NCBI GenBank assembly: GCA_964422185.1
Contig: CAYRAG010000005.1
Location: 1-57,610, forward strand
Source: CALXCT01 sp964422185
GTDB lineage: Bacteria > Bacillota > Clostridia > Oscillospirales > Oscillospiraceae
Length of the DNA: 57,610 nucleotides
Direction: 5' to 3'
Positions 1-8,758 of this stretch are shown here, piece by piece (within the stretch, counting starts at the first letter, position 1; each line of letters starts with the position of its first letter). The notes beneath the pieces were generated by a model. That model was not told the origin of the DNA. It saw only the letters and a list, made by a program, of their open reading frames with translations, and searched no databases. Both the position numbers and the translations under genes were made by a program.

Positions 1-62
1 CTATTTTTTCACAGGAGAAAACCTGGTGCAAGACGCCGTCAGATTTGACGCTTACTGTACGG

Positions 63-94
63 GAAAGCGGGGCGGCTACTGCCGTCCCGCTTTC
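63..94. terminator. Hairpin terminator at the end of the antiporter operon
   Basis: A 14-bp inverted repeat (63-76 with 81-94, one G-U pair) with a four-base loop lies just past the stop of the last antiporter gene. A T-rich stretch follows it on the plus strand. It is therefore either a terminator for a plus-strand gene outside the window or a bidirectional one that also ends the minus-strand operon. Bases 1-62 hold no gene that I can see. Confidence 0.55.
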
Positions 95-99
95 TGTTT

Positions 100-2028
100 T
101 CAGCTCAACATCAGATAGATCAGGCCCACGACGACGCCCATGCCCACCAGCATCAGGCTGTAGGCGAAAGAGTACCTGAAGCCGGTTCTGGGCGGCGGCT
201 CGCTGCGGAACGCGGCGAACTCCGGATCCATGTTCGGCTCCGCCGTGCGGGTCTGCCGGAAGTAGATGCCCCGGCCCATGACAAAGGTCAGACCGTCGAT
301 CAGCGTCTCGGCCGCCCGGGCGACCACCCCGCCGATCAGAGGCAGCACCGTCAGCAGCAGAGGCCGGTACACCCGATCCTCCAGATTCAGCCAGGCGGGC
401 CAGCGATCCGGGTAGGCCCCGTCTCTGGTGCGCAGCAGGCCGCGCACCACCAGGAGATAGACCGCCGCCCCGATGGCCAGGGAGATGAGCGACCCTTTCA
501 GGCTCTCCAGGGAGAAGTAGTCCACCGGGCGGACGGGGCTGTCCGTCAGGAAGGGGATGGTGAAGCCCGCCAGGCCCTCCATGAGCCGGTTGGGCAGCAG
601 GCCCAGGGGGATCAGCGCCGCCGCGCAGACGGTGAGCGTCACCCCGGAGGTTCGGGTCATATACCGCCCGCCGCGTTCCAGAGCGGTTCCGGGCAGCGGC
701 TTCTCCACAAAGATGGCGATAAACAGCTTGAGCAGATACGCCACCGTCAGGCCGCCGGTGATCAGGAACACCCACTCCGCGGCGGTGTACAGGGCGCTGC
801 CGCCCAGGCTGGCGATGTACTCCACCATGGACTCGTGGAGCAGCGTCTTGCTCACATAGCCGCTGAAGCCGGGCACGCCCGCCAGGGACAGCATGGGAAT
901 GGCCGTAATCACGGCGAGCCACGGTTTATTCCGGCCGAAGCCCCGGATCTGATTGAGGTCGTAGCTGTGGGCGGTGCAGTAGATGACGCCCGCCACCGGG
1001 AACAGAATCAGCTTGATGGACGCGTGGTTAAACAGGTGCAGCACCGTGCCCTCCGCGGCCAGCACGCCCTCCGCGCCCAGCAGGGTCTGCATCGCCACGC
1101 CCACCAGGATAAACCCGATCTGGGAGACCGAGGAGCAGGCCAGGGTGCGCTTGAGATCCGTGGAAAATACCGCCAGCACCGCGCCCAGCACCATGGTCAC
1201 CAGACCCAGGATCAGAATCAGTCTGCCCCACGGGATCTGGAACCGGAACACCTGGACGCTGACCGCCAGCAGCCCGAACACGCCGCTTTTGATGATCACG
1301 CCGGACAGCACCGCGCTGGCGGGCGCCGGCGCGGCCGGATGGGCGGTGGGCAGCCAGATATGCAGGGGGAAGCTGCCCGCCTTGGCCAGGAAACCGACGC
1401 TGGCCAGAATGCCCGCCGTCCACATCATCGGGGTGTATCCCGCTTTCTGCACGGCGTCGTACAGGTGGTCGATGGACAGTGTGCCGGTGAGATAGTACAG
1501 CAGAAACAGCCCGGTGAGGGTCGCCAGACCGCTGATCACCGCCACCGCCAGATAGGTCTTGCCGGCGCGGATGGCGTCCTCCTTCTCCGTCTGAATCACA
1601 AAGACGAAAGAGGTGAACGACATGAGCTCAAAGAAGATGTAGGTCGTGAGCAGATCCGCGGACAGAAACACGCCCTGGGTGGCGCCGAGGGTCAGCAGCC
1701 AGAACACATAGTAGCGGTTGCGCCGCTTCTCGTGGGCGAAGTACTCCCGCAGCATCAGGGTGCCCACCAGCCAGCCCGCCGCCGCCAGAACGGCCAGGGC
1801 GGTGCGCAGGCCGCCGGACTGGAACGCCAGGCCCAGGCCGCACCACTGCGTCAGGACAAGGGTTCCCTCCCCCGCCGTCAGCAGGGCGAGGGACAGCGCG
1901 AACTCCGCCGCGCATACCGCCAGCACCAGCCAGTCCCGGGCGGGTTTGCTCCTCCGGCCCGTCAGGTAGCTCGCCGGGGCGGCCGCCATGGGGAGAAGCA
2001 CCAGCGCCGCAAGAATGATTTGGGTCAT
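100..2028 (-). CDS. NuoL/MrpA-type proton-translocating antiporter subunit
   Basis: This 642-residue polytopic membrane protein belongs to the proton-conducting transporter family (NuoL, MrpA N-terminal module). It carries the two charged residues needed for ion transfer: Glu134 in FFELMSF (TM5) and Lys216 in LAKAGSFPLHIWLP (TM7), plus a second lysine near 247. It is the last gene of the operon, 19 bases after the preceding antiporter gene. The ATG at 2028 follows a GGGGGAG ribosome site at good spacing. The length is closer to NuoL than to full MrpA (about 800 residues), because the MrpA C-terminal pieces are encoded separately upstream (DUF4040 at 7843-8112 and part of the 6939-7871 protein). 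The ion carried (Na+ or H+) cannot be read from sequence. Confidence 0.88.
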   Translation of the reverse strand: MTQIILAALVLLPMAAAPASYLTGRRSKPARDWLVLAVCAAEFALSLALLTAGEGTLVLTQWCGLGLAFQSGGLRTALAVLAAAGWLVGTLMLREYFAHEKRRNRYYVFWLLTLGATQGVFLSADLLTTYIFFELMSFTSFVFVIQTEKEDAIRAGKTYLAVAVISGLATLTGLFLLYYLTGTLSIDHLYDAVQKAGYTPMMWTAGILASVGFLAKAGSFPLHIWLPTAHPAAPAPASAVLSGVIIKSGVFGLLAVSVQVFRFQIPWGRLILILGLVTMVLGAVLAVFSTDLKRTLACSSVSQIGFILVGVAMQTLLGAEGVLAAEGTVLHLFNHASIKLILFPVAGVIYCTAHSYDLNQIRGFGRNKPWLAVITAIPMLSLAGVPGFSGYVSKTLLHESMVEYIASLGGSALYTAAEWVFLITGGLTVAYLLKLFIAIFVEKPLPGTALERGGRYMTRTSGVTLTVCAAALIPLGLLPNRLMEGLAGFTIPFLTDSPVRPVDYFSLESLKGSLISLAIGAAVYLLVVRGLLRTRDGAYPDRWPAWLNLEDRVYRPLLLTVLPLIGGVVARAAETLIDGLTFVMGRGIYFRQTRTAEPNMDPEFAAFRSEPPPRTGFRYSFAYSLMLVGMGVVVGLIYLMLS

Positions 2029-2047
2029 ATGGGGTTCTCCCCCTCTC

Positions 2048-3505
2048 TCATGAGAAAAGAATCGTGCTCAGCAGCCGGGACAGAGGGCCCGACGCCGCGA
2101 TGCCCGCGATGGACAGCGCCGACAGAATCAGCAGCGGCCCTTTCATCATCCAGTTGGGATCCATGTTCTTCTCCGGCTCCTCCGGCTGTGTGGAGCGGAA
2201 CGGGAAGTAGGCGTAGAACACCACGGTCATGATGTACAGCACCGCCAGAATGGAGGCCAGGATCAGCGCCCCGGTGCCCAGCAGGCCCACCAGCCGGCCG
2301 GAGGAGGCCGCCGCGGTGCCCAGCCACCATTTGCTGATAAAGCCCGCCGTGGGCGGCAGCCCCATCAGGCTGACGCCGGTGACCGTGAAGCAGAACATGG
2401 TCAGGGGCATCACCCCGCGGCCGTAGCCCCGCAGCTCGTACACATACTCTTTGCCGGTTCGGTAGAGAATCGCCCCGGCGCAGAAGAACAGGGTGATCTT
2501 GTTCACGGCGTGGCTGAGCATGTGCAGCACCGCCGCCACCAGCCCCTCCGGGGACATCATCACCGCGCCCACCAGGATGTAGGACAGGTTCGCCACGGTG
2601 GAGTAGGCCAGCCGCCGCTTCAGGTGGGGGTTGCGCAGCGCCATGAACGACGCGTACACGATGGTGAACGCCACCAGGCAGCCCGCCGCCAGCTGGCTCC
2701 AGGTGCCGGAGAGCACCTGGGCCCCGTAGCAGTAGTAGATCAGGCGCATCAGGGCGAACACCCCGGCCTTGACCACCGCCACGGCGTGCAGCAGGGCGGT
2801 CACAGGGGTGGGCGCCACCGAGGCGGCGATCAGCCACCGGTGGAACGGGAACACGGCCGCCTTGGCGCCGAATCCCAGAAAGCCCAGCAGGAACATGATC
2901 TGCAGCATGTTCGTGGCCTGCGTCCCGGGCGCCATCATGCCGCCCATGACGAAGTCCGCGCTCTGGCCGCCGGTGATGAGGTAGATCATGGAGATAAAGC
3001 CCAGGCCGGCGCCGGTCATGGAGTAGATGATGTACTGCTTGCCGGCGTACCTGGCCCGGTTGTCCATGGCGTGCATCACCAGGGGCAGGGTGGCCAGCGT
3101 CAGCAGCTCGTAGAACAGGTACATCGTGACGATGTTGGCGGCGAACGCGATGCCCAGCGTCACGCCGAAGCTGACGAGGAAGAAGCTGAAGAAGCGGGTC
3201 TCCGCGCCCTCATGCTTCATGTACTCCAGGGCGTACACCGAGGCGATCACCCACAGCACGGACACCATGACGGCGAACACCGCGCCCAGGCCGTCCACCC
3301 GGAACGAGATGGTCAGCTGTGTGGTGAAACGCACCAGCACCGTCTGATTGTGGGGGGCGGCGAACACCGCCAGCAGCGCCAGAGCCGCTGTCCCCCCGGC
3401 CACGCCCAGCACCGCCCGCTCCCGGGCGCGCCTGCTCCGGCACCTGGTGCTCAGCAGCACCAGACCCCCGATGATGGGGAAGAGAACCGCCAGAACCATC
3501 AGCAT
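2048..3505 (-). CDS. MrpD/NuoN-type antiporter subunit (third copy)
   Basis: A 485-residue membrane protein of the proton-conducting transporter family. Glu133 in FYELLTLATL and Lys215 in GFGAKAAVFPFHRWL are the conserved TM5 and TM7 charges, so the channel looks functional. The ATG at 3505 sits behind a strong AAAGGAGGT site. It lies between two other antiporter subunits in the same operon. It is probably one of four parallel ion pathways in a single membrane complex (inference). It is clearly not a redox subunit, as it has no cysteine clusters. Confidence 0.88.
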   Translation of the reverse strand: MLMVLAVLFPIIGGLVLLSTRCRSRRARERAVLGVAGGTAALALLAVFAAPHNQTVLVRFTTQLTISFRVDGLGAVFAVMVSVLWVIASVYALEYMKHEGAETRFFSFFLVSFGVTLGIAFAANIVTMYLFYELLTLATLPLVMHAMDNRARYAGKQYIIYSMTGAGLGFISMIYLITGGQSADFVMGGMMAPGTQATNMLQIMFLLGFLGFGAKAAVFPFHRWLIAASVAPTPVTALLHAVAVVKAGVFALMRLIYYCYGAQVLSGTWSQLAAGCLVAFTIVYASFMALRNPHLKRRLAYSTVANLSYILVGAVMMSPEGLVAAVLHMLSHAVNKITLFFCAGAILYRTGKEYVYELRGYGRGVMPLTMFCFTVTGVSLMGLPPTAGFISKWWLGTAAASSGRLVGLLGTGALILASILAVLYIMTVVFYAYFPFRSTQPEEPEKNMDPNWMMKGPLLILSALSIAGIAASGPLSRLLSTILFS

Positions 3506-3541
3506 GTTCGCGCACCTCCTTTCTCCGAAATCTCTTTTTTC

Positions 3542-5002
3542 TCAGGCACCCGGCACCATCGCGGGCTGCATCAGCCCGGACAGCAGGCCCGGGAACAGGC
3601 CCAGCACCACCAGCAGGATGCCCAGCACAAGCACCACGCCGCTCATCCGGCGGGAGATGGGCCGCTGCAGCTCAGGCGGCTCGTACCCCTCGCCGGGGAA
3701 GAAGCCGGAGATCACCATGGGCAGCAGATAGCCCGCAGTGAGCAGGGCGGACACCATCAGCACCGCCAGGCCGACCCAGGCCAGGGGGCCCAGACCGGAC
3801 TCCAGCGTGCCCTGCGCCAGATACCACTTGCTGAGGAAACCGCCGGTGGGCGGGATGCCGATGAGGGAGAGCGCCCCCAGGGTGAATCCCCACAGGACGG
3901 CGGGCGCCCGGCGCCCGATCCCCCGGAACTCATCCACCCGGGTGCAGCCGGTGGCCAGAATCATCGCGCCCGCCGCGAGGAACAGGGTGTCCTTGGCCAG
4001 GGCGTGGAACAGGAACTGGTACAGTGCGCCCTCCAGCCCGGCGCTGTCCAGCAGGAAGATTCCCAGCAGGGCGTAGGAGACCTGGCTGACCGTGGAGTAG
4101 GCCAGCCGGCGCTTGAGCACCTTTTCCAGGAAAGCCAGCATGGAGCCGGCGAATATGGTGAAGATCGCCAGAATCAGCACGACCCGCTGCACCCAGGTGC
4201 CCCGGATCAGATCCGGGCCGAACACAAACCAGTTCAGCCGCAGGATGGCCAGCACGCCCATCTTGGTGATCAGGCCGGACAGCACCGCGCTGGCCGGGGA
4301 CGGCGCCACCGGGTGCGCGGTGGGCAGCCAGGTGAACAGGGGGAACATGCCCGCCTTGACCCCGAACCCGATCATCATCAGCAGATAGAGGATCAGCAGC
4401 ATGGTGCGCTGTCCCCCCGCGGCGGCGCTGAGCATGCCGCCCGCCTGGAACGCGAGCGTGCCCCCGAACCGGTGCAGGTAGAACAGGCCGAACAGGCCCA
4501 GGCCCGCGCCGATGATGGAGAAACACAGGTACTTCACGCCGGCGGAGATGGCCTCTTTCGTCTGATCGTGGATCACCATGGGCAGCGAGAGGACGGTCAT
4601 CAGCTCATAGAACAGGTACAGGGTAACCATGTTGTCCGCCAGGCAGATCCCCACCAGGGCCGCCTCCGTGAGCAGGTAGAAGCAGAAGAACCGGGGCCGG
4701 TTCTCCTCCGTCTCCATATAGTCCGCGGCGTAGATCCCGACAGCCAGCCACAGGAAGCACACCGTCACCCCGAACAGCCGTCCGATCCCGTCGCAGCGCA
4801 GGGTCACCTCCAGGCCGCCGCCCAGAGACGCCACATGAAACGCGTCCAGAGGCAGGAAAGAGACCACGGCGAACGCGACCGCCTCCACCGCCAGCAGGAT
4901 CGTCATAAACCGGCGGCGCAGCCTGCCGTCCCCCATGCGGAACACGGCCAGGCCCCCTGCCGCGGGCAGCAGCACCAGCAGCAGAAGCCACACTCCGTTC
5001 AT
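3542..5002 (-). CDS. MrpD/NuoN-type antiporter subunit (second copy)
   Basis: A 486-residue polytopic membrane protein of the same family as its neighbours. Glu133 (FYELMTVLSL) and Lys216 (GFGVKAGMFPLFTWLP) are in place, followed by the TAHPVAPSPASAVLSG loop typical of NuoM/MrpD. The start chosen is the ATG at 5002, placed after GGGGAGG at ideal spacing; a GTG three codons upstream overlaps that ribosome site. It belongs to the ten-gene antiporter operon, with 36 bases to the next gene. Confidence 0.88.
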   Translation of the reverse strand: MNGVWLLLLVLLPAAGGLAVFRMGDGRLRRRFMTILLAVEAVAFAVVSFLPLDAFHVASLGGGLEVTLRCDGIGRLFGVTVCFLWLAVGIYAADYMETEENRPRFFCFYLLTEAALVGICLADNMVTLYLFYELMTVLSLPMVIHDQTKEAISAGVKYLCFSIIGAGLGLFGLFYLHRFGGTLAFQAGGMLSAAAGGQRTMLLILYLLMMIGFGVKAGMFPLFTWLPTAHPVAPSPASAVLSGLITKMGVLAILRLNWFVFGPDLIRGTWVQRVVLILAIFTIFAGSMLAFLEKVLKRRLAYSTVSQVSYALLGIFLLDSAGLEGALYQFLFHALAKDTLFLAAGAMILATGCTRVDEFRGIGRRAPAVLWGFTLGALSLIGIPPTGGFLSKWYLAQGTLESGLGPLAWVGLAVLMVSALLTAGYLLPMVISGFFPGEGYEPPELQRPISRRMSGVVLVLGILLVVLGLFPGLLSGLMQPAMVPGA

Positions 5003-5041
5003 CTCTCTCACCTCCCCCGGGGATGATTTTTTCCCGCCGTG

Positions 5042-6556
5042 CTACAGGCCGTAGACGCCCTGCACGATCAGATTCATGGTCGGGCCGATGAAAATGCCCA
5101 GGCACAAAATGCACGCAAGAAACAGCACGGTGGACACCGCGAACGCCGGATCCCGCTCTTTTTTCTCCCGAACCGCCGGTCTCTGCTCCTGCTCCTCTTC
5201 CTCCCGCTCGGGAGGGAACCAGATCGTGATGATCGCCGGGATGTAGTACAGGGAGTTCAGCAGAGAGCTGACGCCCAGAACCACCAGGGTCACCAGCATC
5301 TTGCCCGGCACTTCCACCGCGGCCGTCGCCAGCTCGAACTTGGCGGCGAAGCCCGCCAGCAGGGGCAGTCCGCACAGGGACAGCCCGCCGACGCTGAACG
5401 CCACGCCCGCCAGGAGGTTCTTCCGGGCGGTGCCGCGCAGGTCGTGCCAGCTCTCCCCGCCCTCGCCGCAGCGGCGCAGTGCGCCCGTGCAGATAAACAG
5501 CAGGGGCTTGGTGAAAGTGTGGGCCATCATCTGATAGCAGGCAGCGGCGATGCCGATGGGCGTGCCCAGGCCCAGTCCCATAAAGATATACGCCACCTGG
5601 GCAACCGAGGAGAACGCCAGCATGCGCCGGGACTCTTTCTCCCGCATGGCGGAGATGGAGCAGAAGATCATCCCCAGCACGCCCAGGGCAAACAGCAGGT
5701 TCGTCACCCGCAGCTCCTGCAGCAGCTCAATGGAGAAGATGCGGGTAAACAGTTTGATGATAATGAAGAGGTAGCACTTGGAGATCAGCCCTGACTGGAT
5801 TTCGCTGGACAGGGTCGTGCAGGCGGAGTACGCCTCCGGCACCCAGCCGTGGAACGGGAACAGGCCGCTCTTGATGCACAGCCCCAGCACCATCAGCCCG
5901 ACGCCCACCGTCATCTGCAGCCGGTACTCGCCCGTCCGGTACAGCTCGCCGATCGCCCGGCCCAGATCCTCCATCAGCAGGTGGCCGGTGATGTAGTAGG
6001 TGATGGTGATGCCCATCAGGAACAGGCCGGAGCCCACGGCGGTGAGGTAGGCGTACCGCATGGCGGCCGCGATGGACCGGCCTTTCTCCTCCGCCATCAC
6101 CAGGGCGGCGGACACGATGGCCATGATCTCCACAAACACGTACGCGGTGAACAGGTCGTTGGTGTAGATCATCACCAGCACACTGGCCAGGGTGAGGAGG
6201 ATAAACAGGCAGTAGGTGTGCTGCTTCTTCTGCGGGATGTCCCGGAAGAAATCCCGCTCCCCGCCGGGGATGGCAATGAACAGCATGAAGCTCAGCGCCG
6301 CGGCCATCCCGGCCTCGAAGACACTGCACTTGAGCTCGTTGCCCCAGGGCGCCGGGAATTTGCCCATGGTGAAGATAAAAGAGGTACCCGCCCGGTACAG
6401 CTCGGACGCAAGCCAGCTCGACAGCACAAAGGTGACCCCCGCCACTCCCTGGGTAACCCGCAGTGCCAGCCGGCCGCTTTTGACCAGGCTGAGCACAACG
6501 CCGGTCACCATGGACAGGAAGATGCAGATGAAGGGCACATTGTACACGAAGGGCAT
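5042..6556 (-). CDS. MrpD/NuoN-type antiporter subunit (first copy)
   Basis: A 504-residue membrane protein, the most divergent of the three MrpD-like copies but with the same key charges: Glu143 in FVEIMAIVSA and Lys229 in CIKSGLFPFHGWVPEAYS. It starts five bases after the MrpC-like gene stops, which fits the Mbh/Mrp order C-D. There is an extra charged segment near residues 100-112 (GGERDFFRDIPQKKQ). It should form an antiporter-like channel next to the small MrpC subunit. Confidence 0.87.
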   Translation of the reverse strand: MPFVYNVPFICIFLSMVTGVVLSLVKSGRLALRVTQGVAGVTFVLSSWLASELYRAGTSFIFTMGKFPAPWGNELKCSVFEAGMAAALSFMLFIAIPGGERDFFRDIPQKKQHTYCLFILLTLASVLVMIYTNDLFTAYVFVEIMAIVSAALVMAEEKGRSIAAAMRYAYLTAVGSGLFLMGITITYYITGHLLMEDLGRAIGELYRTGEYRLQMTVGVGLMVLGLCIKSGLFPFHGWVPEAYSACTTLSSEIQSGLISKCYLFIIIKLFTRIFSIELLQELRVTNLLFALGVLGMIFCSISAMREKESRRMLAFSSVAQVAYIFMGLGLGTPIGIAAACYQMMAHTFTKPLLFICTGALRRCGEGGESWHDLRGTARKNLLAGVAFSVGGLSLCGLPLLAGFAAKFELATAAVEVPGKMLVTLVVLGVSSLLNSLYYIPAIITIWFPPEREEEEQEQRPAVREKKERDPAFAVSTVLFLACILCLGIFIGPTMNLIVQGVYGL

Positions 6557-6560
6557 GGCG

Positions 6561-6935
6561 TTATTTCACTTCTTTCTTCGCCAGAATCAGAATCTCGTCC
6601 AGATTCACCGTGTGGTACTTGGCGTACAGGCGCTGGGTCAGCGCCAGGAAGAAGGCGGTCATACTCACGCTGACCACTATTCCGGTGAGCACCAGCCCGC
6701 TCGGCACCGGGTTGATGTAGTGGGAGAACTCGGTCACCCCGTCCACGATGATGGGGGCCTTTCTCCCCTCCACATAGCCGCCGGTGGCCAGCATCAGCAT
6801 GATGGCCGCGTCCATGATATCCATGCCGATGATCTTCTTGATCAGGTTGGGGTGCAGGAAAAGCGTACAAAGTCCGATGGTAAACAGGATGGCGGCCGCC
6901 ACCATGTACCGCTGCTCAAACAACTGCTGCAGCAC
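6561..6935 (-). CDS. mrpC: MrpC/NuoK-type small antiporter subunit
   Basis: A 124-residue protein with three membrane segments, matching MrpC, MbhG and NuoK (length usually 100-125). The segment MDIMDAAIMLMLATGGYVEG resembles the NuoK/MrpC core, and the loop before the last helix holds the typical NPVPSGLVLTGIVV motif. It starts at GTG behind GGAGGAATGAGCT, four bases after the MrpB-like stop. It would link the MrpB part to the large antiporter subunits. Confidence 0.88.
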   Translation of the reverse strand: MLQQLFEQRYMVAAAILFTIGLCTLFLHPNLIKKIIGMDIMDAAIMLMLATGGYVEGRKAPIIVDGVTEFSHYINPVPSGLVLTGIVVSVSMTAFFLALTQRLYAKYHTVNLDEILILAKKEVK

Positions 6936-6938
6936 AGC

Positions 6939-7871
6939 TCATTCCTCCTCCATGGAAAACAGCATATAGAACGAAAAGATGGTGCCCGCCACGATGATGC
7001 CCACGCAGATATTCAGCGGCAGGATGAACCCGGAGCTGAGCAGGGCACCGGGCGTGCCCAGCGGCACCTCCCAGCCCACATGGTTGGCGCCGGTGTAGAA
7101 CGAGTAGCTCTTCATGGCGGCGTAGGCCAGCAGGCAGCAGGCCATGATCTTCGTGTTGCGCTCAGGGCTCAGAATCCGGCGCATCCGCTCCTGCCCCACC
7201 ACCAGGGAGCAGAGAATCAGGCCGCCGCCCAGCACCGCCCCGCCGGAGAAGCCGCCGCCGGGCGACAGATGTCCGTTGAGGATCACATAGATGCCGAACA
7301 TCATGATAAACGGAAAGATAATGGCGCCCATCCGGCGGAACACCATGTCCGAGTAGGGGCTGGCGAATTTGACGACCCCGGGATCCTTCTTAAAGCCGCC
7401 CACTCTGCGGCCTTTCGTCCGCATCAGGTAAGTGACGCTGGAGGTGGCCGCGAAGAGCACCGTGGACTCGCCGAAAGTATCAAAGGCGCGGTAGTCCAGG
7501 ATCATCCCCGCCACGGTATTCACCGCGCCGGTCTCCTCCGTGCCCTTTTCCACATAGCGCTCCGGCACCTCGTTCATGGCGGGGGTGTTGGGATCGCCGG
7601 AGGGCGGCATGCCCAGGGCGGTGATGATCAGCACCGCCATCAGGGTGACGGAGATGAGCACCCCCGCCGTCCGGTACACCGCTCTGACCCGCCGGGGATT
7701 CTCCGGCGGCGTCTCCCTTGTCTTTCGTTTTTTCTCCCTGGCCGGCGCCAGCTCGTCCAGGTTGGTCATGGTGGAGTCCGGCTCTCTCCGGGCGTTCTCC
7801 CCCGTGACCCAGTCCAGGAACCGCTGCCGCATCCGGGACCGGTCAGGATTTTTCGTCTGTCTCATCCTCAT
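6939..7871 (-). CDS. mrpB: MbhE-MrpB fusion, antiporter subunit B
   Basis: A 310-residue protein that joins two usually separate parts. Residues about 65-165 match MbhE or the extreme C-terminal part of MrpA, with the motif GMILDYRAFDTFGESTVLFAA. Residues about 175-305 are a MrpB domain with FGIYVILNGHLSPGGGFSGGA. The first 60 residues are charged and probably cytoplasmic. It overlaps the DUF4040 gene by 29 bases; the ATG at 7871 follows AAAGGGATG. In the archaeal Mbh hydrogenase these two parts are MbhE and MbhF. The fusion keeps the Mbh gene order. Confidence 0.85.
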   Translation of the reverse strand: MRMRQTKNPDRSRMRQRFLDWVTGENARREPDSTMTNLDELAPAREKKRKTRETPPENPRRVRAVYRTAGVLISVTLMAVLIITALGMPPSGDPNTPAMNEVPERYVEKGTEETGAVNTVAGMILDYRAFDTFGESTVLFAATSSVTYLMRTKGRRVGGFKKDPGVVKFASPYSDMVFRRMGAIIFPFIMMFGIYVILNGHLSPGGGFSGGAVLGGGLILCSLVVGQERMRRILSPERNTKIMACCLLAYAAMKSYSFYTGANHVGWEVPLGTPGALLSSGFILPLNICVGIIVAGTIFSFYMLFSMEEE

Positions 7872-8112
7872 CCATCCCTTTCAGCGCGTTGATGGAGCGC
7901 AGGCAGACAAACAGCAGGATACTGGTGATGCCGGCGCCGACCGCCGCCTCGGTGATCGCCAGATCCGGGGACTCCAGCATAAACCACAAAATGGCCATCA
8001 CAATGCTGTACACCATATAGACAATGACAGAGGAGATGAGCCGTCTGGTCACCACGGAGGTGATGGCGCAGACAATCAGCAGTCCAAGCAGGAAAATCTC
8101 AAGCCAGGTCAC
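7843..8112 (-). CDS. MbhD/DUF4040-type antiporter subunit
   Basis: An 89-residue protein with three hydrophobic segments, equal to the DUF4040 (MbhD) part of the MrpA C-terminus. The diagnostic stretch is ESPDLAITEAAVGAGITSILLF, whose acidic residues belong to the proposed cation path. Its ATG overlaps the stop of the MrpG gene. The MrpA C-terminal extension is therefore split off here as its own gene, as in Mbh and Mbs clusters rather than in Bacillus mrp operons. Confidence 0.86.
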   Translation of the reverse strand: MTWLEIFLLGLLIVCAITSVVTRRLISSVIVYMVYSIVMAILWFMLESPDLAITEAAVGAGITSILLFVCLRSINALKGMDEDETDEKS

Positions 8113-8438
8113 AGCAGCAACTCCTCCTCATTTTCACTTACCTGATCCGCGTCCAGACTCCGGTCTGTCAGAAGCTCGGTGTTGGCGATCAGATGCGCCA
8201 TGATGGGGCTGGTCATCCAGAGGAAGACCACCACCGCCATCAGCTTGAGCGCATGGGCGCCAAACCCGCACAGCACCACGAGACCCGCCGCCGTAAACAG
8301 CGAGCCCATGGTGTCCGCCATGGCCGCGGCGTGCATCCGCTTGAGCACGGTGTCCAGCCGGAACAGACCCGCCACCGTCATCACCGACACGAACAGTCCC
8401 ACAGAAATCAGAACCGCCCCGATGATCGTCCGGATCAT
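8109..8438 (-). CDS. mrpG: MrpG-type antiporter subunit
   Basis: A 109-residue membrane protein with three helices, matching MrpG/MnhG (PhaG): an N-terminal helix, the motif LFRLDTVLKRMHAAAMADTMG (the usual family form is RLPDxYxRLHAA) and a later TSPIMAHLIA segment. The start is the ATG at 8438, which overlaps the MrpF stop as ATGA and shows translational coupling. The C-terminal tail is acidic (SENEEELLL). Confidence 0.88.
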   Translation of the reverse strand: MIRTIIGAVLISVGLFVSVMTVAGLFRLDTVLKRMHAAAMADTMGSLFTAAGLVVLCGFGAHALKLMAVVVFLWMTSPIMAHLIANTELLTDRSLDADQVSENEEELLL

Positions 8439-8758
8439 GACGCATCCTCCTCCTCTTTCTTCCCGGACTCCGCGTGCTCCATGTGGTAGATCCGGGCAAT
8501 GCGGCACAGCACCACCACCGCCACCATGTTGACCAGCGCGTACAAAATCGCCACATCCACCAGGTAGCTCTCCCCCAGCATGTAGGACAGGATGGACAAA
8601 ATCAGGATCGCCACCGTGCCGATGACATTCACCGCCACAATCCCGTCCGTAAACCGGGAGGCCCGCGCCGCCCGGATCATGCCGAACAGAATGCACAGGC
8701 CGTGGCCCACCAGCACCACGATCAGGAAGACCCGCAGGCCGTGTGTCATCTCAACCAT
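8435..8758 (-). CDS. mrpF: MrpF-type antiporter subunit
   Basis: A 107-residue protein with three membrane helices that fits MrpF/MnhF: a central RFTDGIVAVNVIGT segment and a later SYLVDVAILYALVNM segment. The ATG at 8758 is chosen because GGAGGGTGA lies just upstream; it overlaps the end of mrpE by eight bases. The charged tail (EHAESGKKEEEDAS) is cytoplasmic. It is the second gene of the antiporter operon. Confidence 0.88.
   Translation of the reverse strand: MVEMTHGLRVFLIVVLVGHGLCILFGMIRAARASRFTDGIVAVNVIGTVAILILSILSYMLGESYLVDVAILYALVNMVAVVVLCRIARIYHMEHAESGKKEEEDAS

Noticed and set aside
2510..5026. An 838-codon plus-strand frame opposite the antiporter genes, rich in His, Gln, Arg and Gly
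   Set aside because: It is the complement of GC-rich membrane-protein codons; it has no ribosome site or known domain, and the opposite strand encodes clear antiporter subunits.
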